Shown: positions 54,706 to 62,262 of the stretch, piece by piece
Numbering within the stretch: position 1 is the stretch's first letter
How the letters are laid out: every line of letters begins with the position of its first letter
Assembly (NCBI GenBank): GCA_005881495.1
Contig: VBHI01000199.1
Span: forward strand, 1 to 64,000
Length of the DNA stretch: 64,000 nt
Direction of reading: 5' to 3'
Source: Chloroflexota bacterium
Lineage (GTDB): Bacteria > Chloroflexota > Ktedonobacteria > Ktedonobacterales > Ktedonobacteraceae
Translations under genes and position numbers: made by a program
The notes under the pieces: model-generated
Database searches by the model: none
Told to the model about the DNA's origin: nothing
The model's input: only the letters and a program-made list of their open reading frames with translations

Positions 54706-56037
54706 ATGTCTGAACAACCCATAAGCACTACAGGCGTTGATAACCGCTCGAGCACGCTGCTTTCCCGAGCGCCTCAGCGCGCCATCCTGGTCGGTGTCGA
54801 TATGCCCGGCACTGACTGGCCGGTTGAAGAATCGCTAGACGAGTTGGCGCAACTGGCAACAACGGCGGGAGTGACGTGCGTTGATCGTGTTATACAACGC
54901 CTGGCCCGCCCTCACCCCGGCACGCTGCTCGGCTCTGGAAAAGTCCAGGAAATCGCTGAACTGGTACGCTTCCATGATTGCGATGGTGCGATCTTTGATC
55001 TTGAGTTGACACCGGGACAGCATCGCACATTGGAGAGAGAACTGGAAACGCAGGTACTTGATCGCACCGCGCTGATCCTGATCATTTTTGGGCAGCGTGC
55101 CCATACGAAAGAAGGGCGGCTGCAGGTTGAGATGGCACAGATCGAGTATGATCTGCCGCGCCTGGCCCGCCAATGGTCCCACCTGTCACGCCAGAAAGGT
55201 AGCGTGCAGCAGCGTGGTGAAGGTGAGAAACAGATCGAAGTTGACCGGCGGATGCTGCGACGTGAGAAAGAACAACTTCAGGAAGAACTCGAGCATGTGC
55301 GCACCCATCGTCAGCTTCAACGCGAACGGCGAAAAGACGTTGGAGCGCCGGTAGTGGCGCTGGTTGGCTACACGAACGCGGGCAAATCTACACTGCTGAA
55401 TCGCCTTGCCAGTGCACAGTCACTGGCAGGGGACAAACTGTTCGCCACCCTTGATCCGATGACACGGAGAGTACGGTTAACAGGAGGCCAGGAATTTCTT
55501 CTGACCGATACGGTAGGGTTTGTACAACGTCTGCCAACAACGCTGGTGGCAGCATTCCGCGCAACGTTGGAAGAAGTGGCTGAAGCTGATCTGCTGGTAC
55601 ACGTGGTCAACGCGGCCTACCCGGCGCCGAATCGCCACATAGAGGCGGTTGAACAGGTGCTGGAAGAGATTGGCGCGGGCGGTCGCCCGATAATCATCGC
55701 GCTCAACAAGGCTGATCTCCTGCCTGATGACACGTTACCGGAACTGACGGGAGTAGCGGCGAACTTATCGGCGGTGCGGGTATCCGCGTTACAAGGAACG
55801 GGTATCGATGAGCTATTGCGCTGCATCAGCGACAACCTCGTGTTGCAGTTTGTCCCACTCGATGTGTTGATTCCCTACAACCGTGGTGAGTTGGTAGCCC
55901 AGTTTCACCAGTTTGGGACGATCGAGCACGAATGTTACGAGGAAGGTGGTACCCATCTCTGTGGTCATATGCCTGCAAACCATAGTGGACCGTTCACTTC
56001 TCTCCAGAAGGCCACGTCAAAAAGCCCACATGCGTGA
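54706..56037 (+). CDS. hflX: ribosome-associated GTPase HflX
   Basis: HflX binds the 50S subunit and helps split stalled ribosomes in stress. 443 residues: N-terminal domain with H-P-G-T-L-L-G-S-G-K-V-Q-E, F-D-L-E-L-T-P-G-Q, the helical hairpin with LPRLARQWSHLSRQKG, then the G domain: G1 GYTNAGKST, G3 DTVGFVQRLP, G4 NKADL. The C-terminal ~45 residues beyond the G domain are longer than in E. coli HflX and end in a Ser/Thr-rich tail. AGAGGAG stands upstream of the ATG. The 233-bp gap to the divergent FHA gene holds no other gene. Confidence 0.95.
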   Translation: MSEQPISTTGVDNRSSTLLSRAPQRAILVGVDMPGTDWPVEESLDELAQLATTAGVTCVDRVIQRLARPHPGTLLGSGKVQEIAELVRFHDCDGAIFDLELTPGQHRTLERELETQVLDRTALILIIFGQRAHTKEGRLQVEMAQIEYDLPRLARQWSHLSRQKGSVQQRGEGEKQIEVDRRMLRREKEQLQEELEHVRTHRQLQRERRKDVGAPVVALVGYTNAGKSTLLNRLASAQSLAGDKLFATLDPMTRRVRLTGGQEFLLTDTVGFVQRLPTTLVAAFRATLEEVAEADLLVHVVNAAYPAPNRHIEAVEQVLEEIGAGGRPIIIALNKADLLPDDTLPELTGVAANLSAVRVSALQGTGIDELLRCISDNLVLQFVPLDVLIPYNRGELVAQFHQFGTIEHECYEEGGTHLCGHMPANHSGPFTSLQKATSKSPHA

Positions 56038-56076
56038 GGCGGTGGTGCAAGTCCACCGCATCTGTTTCTACAGAAC

Positions 56077-57372
56077 TTACTCATCCAATTGCAAACGCCA
56101 GAGTTTTCCTGTATTGGCTTCAGCGACCACACCACGCTTGGCGTGCATCTCAAAATTCCCAAAATCCAGGATATAGAGCGCATTGCTGAAAGCATGGAAG
56201 CGCACATCAATCGGCCGTGCAAGCGGACTTTCGAGGACTGTGTGCAGACTCCAGTCTGAAGGATCGATGCGTGCCACTGAGCGCCCAACATGTGGGCCGG
56301 AAGGCGCGGTCATGGGTACTTCGTCGCCGAAAAGAGCCACAAAAATTTGTCCTCTCCACCTCGGTAGAGTTGATGGCGCAACATCGAATTTTACCGCTGC
56401 TGCATGAGACGGGAAGCGCAGCAAGGCTTTCTCGGGCGGAGGTAACTCGTGATGGTTGGCCAGTGCGAATACTGGCATTGGCCCTCTTACGGGGCGATAT
56501 TGCGGATCGGTGATGGGATCACCATCAATAAAATCGGGCCATCCATACCAGGCCCCCTGACGTACCTCGAAGAGCAAATCCGGCACATTCCCCACAGGGC
56601 GGCTTCCACGATCATCTGCACCCTGGTCAACAGCAAGAAGCCGACCATCGGGCAAGAAGCCCAGGCCATAGGCATTACGCAGTCCCCAGCTAACCAGTTC
56701 TAGATTGCTCCCATCGGGATTGCAGCGCATGACAGCAGCTGTGCAAGGCAGTTGCGCGGTGATGCGTTGCCCCAGCTCGGTACTTCTGCCAAATGGAGCA
56801 AATGCGCCTGTGCGTGTTCGCGCACTGGCTTCATGGCTGAGAGGGTCGGTGGTTTCGAGGTTGACGCCTGTTAGCTCGATTTCACAGCCGGGTAGGTCGT
56901 GTGCATGGGGCAGAAGACGTAACCAGCCCAGTTCGTAGGCATCCAAACCTACATAGCCTGTATTGGTCATGGCTCCCTGGCTGAAATAGAGCTTTCCATC
57001 TGGCCCGAAAGCTACCATATTTGTATGGTAATTGCCTGGCCCGGGCAGGTTGTCCAGGATAACGGTTTGTCGCCCATCCAGGTCGAGGCGGCTGATACAG
57101 CCCGAACCTCCAGGATGGCCTCCTTCGGAGAGGTAGAGGCTCCCCTGAAAAAAGGTGAGACCGTTGACTGGCTGTCGCAGGTCTTGTGCTAGCAATGTGT
57201 GTTGACCATCTGGCCCAATCTTCCACACACGACCGCCTGGCTGCGCTCCGCCAAAGGGCAAACCTGCCTCGGCGATATACGGCGCACCTGATTCATCGAA
57301 AGTCAGACTTGTCGGAAAGGAAAAACCCTCTGCCAACAGTTCGAGATGACCACTAATTTCTTCAGAAATCAC
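56077..57372 (-). CDS. glucose/sorbosone dehydrogenase-like beta-propeller protein
   Basis: 431 residues resembling the PQQ-dependent sugar dehydrogenase propeller. Repeating blade motifs are PTSLTFDESGAPYIAEAG, PVNGLTFFQGSLYLSEGG, NMVAFGPDGKLYFSQG and GLGFLPDGRLLAVDQGADDRGSRP. The N-terminus lacks a signal peptide, so it is predicted cytoplasmic, which is unusual for a PQQ enzyme. Catalysis is therefore uncertain and a regulatory or lactonase-like propeller is an alternative. The start is a GTG at 57372 after AAGGA. Confidence 0.7.
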   Translation of the reverse strand: MISEEISGHLELLAEGFSFPTSLTFDESGAPYIAEAGLPFGGAQPGGRVWKIGPDGQHTLLAQDLRQPVNGLTFFQGSLYLSEGGHPGGSGCISRLDLDGRQTVILDNLPGPGNYHTNMVAFGPDGKLYFSQGAMTNTGYVGLDAYELGWLRLLPHAHDLPGCEIELTGVNLETTDPLSHEASARTRTGAFAPFGRSTELGQRITAQLPCTAAVMRCNPDGSNLELVSWGLRNAYGLGFLPDGRLLAVDQGADDRGSRPVGNVPDLLFEVRQGAWYGWPDFIDGDPITDPQYRPVRGPMPVFALANHHELPPPEKALLRFPSHAAAVKFDVAPSTLPRWRGQIFVALFGDEVPMTAPSGPHVGRSVARIDPSDWSLHTVLESPLARPIDVRFHAFSNALYILDFGNFEMHAKRGVVAEANTGKLWRLQLDE

Positions 57373-57428
57373 AGAATATCCTTATAAATATGAAGCGAGT
57401 AGATACTTTCGGAGGAGGACATATACTA

Positions 57429-58073
57429 CTAATTTGCGTCTGGACCAATCTGGCGCTTCAAGTCGTGTAGATCGTAGTAGATGGCTTCCCGCACAATCTT
57501 GTCTCGCTCGCGAATAGTCACAGTAACTCCACGCAGGGTGAAAGGACGACCGGTAGCAGGCATACCAGGGAGATCGCCGTTATGTGTGCCAGTAGCCACC
57601 CATTCAGCGCTGACCTGGTTCCCATGTGCCACCCGATTCGTGATTGTAATGTTTATGTCGGGAATAGCAGCCATGCCCATACCTTTGCGCTCCATAATCG
57701 CATTGCGACCAACCAGAGGTTTAGAATAGATACTATCTTCGACTATTGCATGTTCCGCATAATCGTCGTGCAATGCCTTCTTATTACCTCGCGACTGGTG
57801 GGTAATGTGATTGTTATGCAGCTGAATATGATGCTGTGTATTGTCATTTTGATTAACATGGGGAACTGCTTTTGAGTTCTGCTGGAACTCGGTGGCAGCA
57901 ACAACAGCTCCAACGCCCACAGCGGAGATACCCAACGCGCTAAGCACTGTAATCAGACGCCGGCGCGGTATCCTTCCAACCCGTACATCCTCTACCATCT
58001 GAGGAATGGTCACGTCTTCTCGTGTTTCCTGTTCATCTTTCTCTTCTTCTTCTCGCATGCCCTCTGCTTTCAT
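57429..58073 (-). CDS. membrane-anchored SnoaL-like protein
   Basis: 214 residues. An acidic N-terminus (MKAEGMREEEEKDEQE) precedes an Arg-rich stretch RIPRRRLITVLSALG and one hydrophobic helix (about 41-61), so the C-terminal domain is likely outside the membrane, or this is a Tat-like start. After a His/Asn-rich linker, residues 100-205 form a SnoaL/ester-cyclase NTF2 fold (S-A-E-W-V-A-T-G-T-H-N-G and GRPFTLRGVTVTIRERDKI). Substrate unknown. Its promoter region contains two GCAACGTTGC-type sites 22 bp apart. Confidence 0.7.
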   Translation of the reverse strand: MKAEGMREEEEKDEQETREDVTIPQMVEDVRVGRIPRRRLITVLSALGISAVGVGAVVAATEFQQNSKAVPHVNQNDNTQHHIQLHNNHITHQSRGNKKALHDDYAEHAIVEDSIYSKPLVGRNAIMERKGMGMAAIPDINITITNRVAHGNQVSAEWVATGTHNGDLPGMPATGRPFTLRGVTVTIRERDKIVREAIYYDLHDLKRQIGPDAN

Positions 58074-58116
58074 CGATCACGGCTAGTATCAATCTTTTCA
58101 ATCATCCACATATATT

Positions 58117-58154
58117 TGCAACGTTGCAGTATGCTGATTGTAACGTTGCAGTAT
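58117..58154. promoter_or_regulatory. pair of TGYAACGTTGCAGTAT direct repeats
   Basis: TGCAACGTTGCAGTAT at 58117-58132 and TGTAACGTTGCAGTAT at 58139-58154 are spaced by 22 bp, two helical turns. The core GCAACGTTGC is palindromic. They lie 44-81 bp upstream of the start of the anchored SnoaL-like gene, which suggests a regulator's operator. The rest of 58155-58445 contains no gene. Confidence 0.55.
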
Positions 58155-58445
58155 ATCGATGCGGTTGCATTTCGGTTAAGAAATGGTGGAGAAATCCCCT
58201 CCACCTCCTGCATTTTCATCCTCCAGGCGCTATACTTCCTTTATAGCCCGCTTGCTTGCAATATGTTGAGCAATCTACCCCTCATCAGAGGAGGGGTCGG
58301 AAGAGCTAGCGGCAGGAGTGAAGAAGCGTAGAGTGAGAAGATTGGAAGAATATGAATGGGGTATCTGACCTCTACCTCAGACGATCACATGCATTTGTCG
58401 TTTTGGTTTGACCACTCGAACTGGACGGTATAATTGCCGATCTTC

Positions 58446-58589
58446 TTAGTTTGCCAGGTTGAGCATCGGCCCGTTGCGATAGGTGAGCTTTGGCGGCACG
58501 GTAACTGCTGCTTTCAACTCATCAGGCAAGTACAGTGGCACGACACGGATTGAATCGCCATGGGCATGTAAGATTGGAGGTGTGGTCAT
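58446..58589 (-). pseudogene. 47-codon fragment of a secreted protein family, or a small gene
   Basis: ATG at 58589 with a strong AAGGAGG five bases upstream opens 47 codons: MTTPPILHAHGD...VPPKLTYRNGPMLNLAN, stop TAA. The end resembles LTYRNGPxLxNVxVFTIFWG, a stretch near the mature start of some secreted proteins in this bacterial group. The gene seems cut just after that point. The good ribosome site means that a short peptide is still possible. Confidence 0.4.
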
Positions 58590-58851
58590 TGATACCTCCT
58601 TAGACGTACTAAGCGACTCTGTTGTAAAAACGCGAAGTGCTTTGATAGAGGGTCGCTCTCTTTGAGTAATGGATAGAAGAGTTTACGTGGCTTCGAGATA
58701 AAGTATAATCAGTTTTATTTTATTATTCAAGTAGAACGAAGGCCAATATTTTAGCTTATGACCCATTCCAGGCTCATTTGTACCTTGCGTGGTGGGCTGG
58801 GTCAGGTTGCAGTTTGAAGAACACGATGGAATCAGAGGAGTGCCAGATGTG

Positions 58852-59307
58852 TTACAGGCGCCGTGGGAGAAGCCATTTTAGTGGAGGTAGAATCTGTTCA
58901 AGGGCAGAGAGATGATCATAATAGCCACGTTGCTGCTGGATACGGCCATTCACCAGGTGAAAGATGCTCACGCCGTCAACTTGAAAAGGACGCGATAGCC
59001 AGCCCTGACCAAGCAGGCGCGGACCGTAGCCGCGAGTCGTCCAGGTAACAGCAGCCCGATCTTCTGTAAAGAGCTGGCTTGCCGGAGTATAGGTAATTGA
59101 TGACAGAGTTCGAAAACGGGTGGTAAACCATTGTTCTATTTCAGTACGCCCTCGCCGAGGACGTTTCATACCGGAGTCATACAGCTCGGCGTTGTCGGCA
59201 TACAATGAGACGATTGCCGGGACATTATGCCCATTGAAGGCTTCTATCCATTGATTGACTACCATACGATGTAAGTCTACCTGGTTTTCGTTTTCGCGCA
59301 ATTGCAT
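58852..59307 (-). CDS. NTF2-like / SnoaL-like protein
   Basis: 151 residues from ATG 59307, preceded by GAGGG; an ATG 24 bases earlier would add 8 residues. Typical SnoaL-type layout: helix VNQWIEAFNGHNVPAIVSLYAD, then AELYDSG, WFTTRFRT, AVTWTTRGYG and a final FHLVNGRIQQQRGYYDH strand, which fits the nuclear transport factor 2 fold. Such proteins may be hydrolases, isomerases or simple binders; no catalytic set is obvious. It is divergent from the alpha/beta hydrolase gene, with a shared 175-bp control region. Confidence 0.75.
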   Translation of the reverse strand: MQLRENENQVDLHRMVVNQWIEAFNGHNVPAIVSLYADNAELYDSGMKRPRRGRTEIEQWFTTRFRTLSSITYTPASQLFTEDRAAVTWTTRGYGPRLLGQGWLSRPFQVDGVSIFHLVNGRIQQQRGYYDHLSALEQILPPLKWLLPRRL

Positions 59308-59417
59308 TGTTTTCCCTCGTATACTTCCCATAGCCAGGCGCAAGAGCGGCGTTGCAGCGATGGATTTCAATCGTACAATTAACAAAGCTGCTAACAGCGC
59401 TACAAAAGCGGTTTGCT

Positions 59418-59431
59418 ATAGTATATACTAT
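59418..59431. promoter_or_regulatory. 14-bp perfect palindrome between divergent genes
   Basis: ATAGTATATACTAT is fully self-complementary and lies between the NTF2-like gene (start 59307, minus) and the hydrolase gene (start 59483, plus). It resembles a dimeric repressor site and could regulate both genes; its AT-rich core may also overlap a -10 element. Confidence 0.4.
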
Positions 59432-59482
59432 GGCAGGAATTCGGCAGAGTTTCAAATTTGGGATTGATTGAAAGGGGAGGAA

Positions 59483-60394
59483 ATGGTGAGCACTATTACC
59501 ACTATGACGACGAAGACAGCATACATTGATGATGATACGTTCCATGCCGATGTGCAGTATATTGAATCGCTCTGGCAGAGGGAGTCAATAGGAACAACGG
59601 ATATACCGCTGTTAGATATCGGTAATGGCCAACCGCTGGTTTTTGTGCCTATTCTCGAACACCTTGAATTTGTCTATGCGCGCCAGATACGCGCATTCAG
59701 CCAGTCACGGCGTGTCATCACGTACCGGCGGCGCGAGACACGTTCACAGCCCGTTGGCCTGGTTGAGCGAGCTGAAGAGTTGCGCCAGGTGCTAGATTAT
59801 CTAGGATTGGAAGCTGTCGATTTTGTAGCACATGGCGACGCGGCCATGGTTCTTTTCGAATTTGCTGTGCGTTACCCGCAGCGCTGCTGCTCTCTCGTGA
59901 TTATCTCGCAAGGAGCAGATTACGAGATTGCGCCGCACCCTTTTATATGGCTGTTGCACGAACTCTTCATACGCATGCCGGTTCAGCGTTTTGTTCCCGC
60001 CTGGTTCCTGCGTCGCTTAGCTGTCAATTATATCATGGCTCCACGGCACGCAACGACGAGGCCATCCCCCAGCCTCCCCCGTCACCTGGTCGAGGAACAG
60101 TTTAGTAAAATACAGCTCTGGCCTTTTGTGTACAAATTCTCTGTACTCCCTGTCATTCACAACTTCGACATGCGAAAACGCCTGGATACGCTGACAATGC
60201 CTGTGCTGCTGATCAATCGCTATGATGATGCCCTCGCTCCCGAAGCCAGAACGCACTGGCTGTCCCAGTGCCTGCCCAACTGCGCCGGTTACCATCTCGT
60301 TGCCGGTGGGGAGCGGTTCTTTATGTATTCGCAGGCTGAGGTTGTTTCTCCGCTGATCAAGCAGTTCCTTGCGAAAGGAAACGCGCGCCTGTGA
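59483..60394 (+). CDS. alpha/beta hydrolase fold protein lacking the usual nucleophile motif
   Basis: 303 residues from ATG 59483, which has AGGGGAGG upstream. The fold is recognisable: PLVFVPILEHLEFVYARQIR, TYRRRETRSQP, FAVRYPQRCCSLVIISQG, MPVLLINRYDDALAP (acid strand) and a late GGERFFMYSQAE region. At the nucleophile elbow, where the family has GxSxG, the sequence is AHGDAA, with Gly at the Ser position. Either Asp one residue later serves, or the protein is a non-catalytic relative. Substrate unknown. Confidence 0.75.
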   Translation: MVSTITTMTTKTAYIDDDTFHADVQYIESLWQRESIGTTDIPLLDIGNGQPLVFVPILEHLEFVYARQIRAFSQSRRVITYRRRETRSQPVGLVERAEELRQVLDYLGLEAVDFVAHGDAAMVLFEFAVRYPQRCCSLVIISQGADYEIAPHPFIWLLHELFIRMPVQRFVPAWFLRRLAVNYIMAPRHATTRPSPSLPRHLVEEQFSKIQLWPFVYKFSVLPVIHNFDMRKRLDTLTMPVLLINRYDDALAPEARTHWLSQCLPNCAGYHLVAGGERFFMYSQAEVVSPLIKQFLAKGNARL

Positions 60395-60472
60395 TTATCC
60401 TCACTTCTCTCATGTGACTGAAGTAACTGCTACAGAGCAATTGATATGGTATGCTTTAGGTAATCAGGGACA

Positions 60473-60497
60473 GGCGGGCAGGCCTTGAAAGCCCGCC
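60473..60497 (+). terminator. possible terminator hairpin after the hydrolase gene
   Basis: GGCGGGC (60473-60479) pairs with GCCCGCC (60491-60497) around an 11-base loop and is followed by GGTTTGG, a weak T run. It sits 78 bp after the hydrolase stop. The rest of 60395-60682 shows no gene. Confidence 0.4.
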
Positions 60498-60682
60498 GGT
60501 TTGGCTGATACCAATTTGTAGTCTGTCAAGCGTTTAAGTTGCAAGGTTAGCGACCTTGAGGATATTTATGGGGATAAAAGGAAGATTGGTAACATTCCTC
60601 CCTCCTCAGCGACAGCCATGCTGCGAAAGAATGCAGATGCGGTGTCCTTGAGATACTCGGTTACATGTCAGAAGGAGAAAGC

Positions 60683-62104
60683 ATGAATACATCCACCCAG
60701 GTTCTCGTAGTCGGCGGTGGACCCGCCGGTTCTACTACAGCCACCCTGCTTGCCCGTGAAGGTTTCGATGTGACACTCATCGAGAAAGAAGTCTTCCCAC
60801 GCTATCATATTGGTGAGTCACTTCTCCCATCCTGTCTGGAAATATTAGATCTCATCGGTGCGCGGGAGAAAATCGAAGCATACGGTTTCCAACGCAAGGA
60901 CGGAGGCTACTTCGCATGGGGCAATGAATCATGGGAATTAGATTTTACAAAGCTGCGCCACCCGTATAGTTTCCAGGTAGTCCGTTCAGAGTTTGATCAA
61001 CTGCTTTTAGAACATGCCAGGAGCCAGGGGGTGAAAGTCTACGAGGGTAGGGAGATTCGCGGTCTCACTTTCGAGGGAGAAAGGCCGCGTAGCGCCATTT
61101 GGTCGCAGGGACCCGATGATACAAACACCGGTGAAATCTCCTTTGATACGCTCGTGGATGCATCGGGACGCGCCGGCATCATGGGGATGCGCTATCTCAA
61201 GAATCGACATTATCACGACGCATTTCAAAACGTCGCCGTCTGGGGATACTGGAAAGGTGCCGGCAGAATGTCCTTTGCTCCCAATGGCGCTATCGCGGTC
61301 GGGTCCGTGCCTGACGGTTGGTTCTGGGGTATCCCTCTGCACGATGACACGATGAGTGTCGGCCTGGTACTACATAAGACAACCTTCAAAGAGAAAAGGC
61401 AGCAGGGTAAATCCCTTGAGCAGATTTACTATGGGGCGATGGACGAGTGCCCGCTTATCCTCGATCTCTTGAAGTCCGCCACATGCGTCTCAGAGCAGAT
61501 GAAGGTTGAACAAGATTACTCGTACATGTCCGATAAAATATCCGGACCGGGCTACTTCATGGTTGGAGATGCCGCTTGTTTCATCGATCCACTTCTTTCA
61601 ACGGGTGTACACCTGGCCACGCATGGTTCAATGTTAGCGGCAGCGAGTATCGCCAGTATGTTTCGTGGAGAGGTCACAGAAGAACAAGCGCTCCATTTCT
61701 ACGAACATAGTTATCGTCACGCCTATCTGCGCCTGATGGTGATTGTATCGGGCCTGTACATGCAATATAGAGGTAAGGCGAATTACTTCTGGCAGGCACA
61801 GCAGCTTACGCACAACGATTACAGCGATGCCGAAGCACTGAATGAAGCATTTCTGTACGTCGTGTCGGGTATAGAAGATCAGAATGATATCGTGGATTTA
61901 CCCAAGGAACTGCCGATAGAAGGCATGGCAGGACAACTACCGGCGGAAGAAGCCGAGCGGGCCAAGGCCATGTACCAGGTCTACCATAAGGTGTTCTTGC
62001 GCTCCTCGATGTCCTCGGAAACGGCCATCGAGGGGATGTATGTCGCGACTCGACCGCACCTGGGGTTGGCCCTTGCACAAGGGGAACGGGTAACGACGCA
62101 CTGA
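60683..62104 (+). CDS. FAD-dependent halogenase-like oxidoreductase
   Basis: 473 residues from ATG 60683, preceded by GAAGGAG (the ATG at 60665 is poorer). FAD motif VLVVGGGPAGSTTATLLA, then IEKEVFPRYHIGESLLPSCLEI, which is typical of the flavin-dependent halogenase / CmlS-like branch (PRxxIGESL). It also has W-F-W-G-I-P-L and the FAD region YFMVGDAACFIDPLLSTGVH. The C-terminal ~140 residues form the extra domain of this branch. Halogenation of a natural product is possible, but related members are plain oxidoreductases, and no biosynthetic cluster surrounds it. Confidence 0.8.
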   Translation: MNTSTQVLVVGGGPAGSTTATLLAREGFDVTLIEKEVFPRYHIGESLLPSCLEILDLIGAREKIEAYGFQRKDGGYFAWGNESWELDFTKLRHPYSFQVVRSEFDQLLLEHARSQGVKVYEGREIRGLTFEGERPRSAIWSQGPDDTNTGEISFDTLVDASGRAGIMGMRYLKNRHYHDAFQNVAVWGYWKGAGRMSFAPNGAIAVGSVPDGWFWGIPLHDDTMSVGLVLHKTTFKEKRQQGKSLEQIYYGAMDECPLILDLLKSATCVSEQMKVEQDYSYMSDKISGPGYFMVGDAACFIDPLLSTGVHLATHGSMLAAASIASMFRGEVTEEQALHFYEHSYRHAYLRLMVIVSGLYMQYRGKANYFWQAQQLTHNDYSDAEALNEAFLYVVSGIEDQNDIVDLPKELPIEGMAGQLPAEEAERAKAMYQVYHKVFLRSSMSSETAIEGMYVATRPHLGLALAQGERVTTH

Positions 62105-62262
62105 TACAACACGGCTCTCCGTCTCCAAGAGAAACAGGGAATGGAGAGCCATTATGTGAGGCATATTGCCAGTTCTTAAGCTCTATAATATAATTGGACG
62201 CGAGAGCGCAGCTATTTGCAACTTGAATTGTACTCAAAGGCGCTACAGGCAGGAGATAGAGT

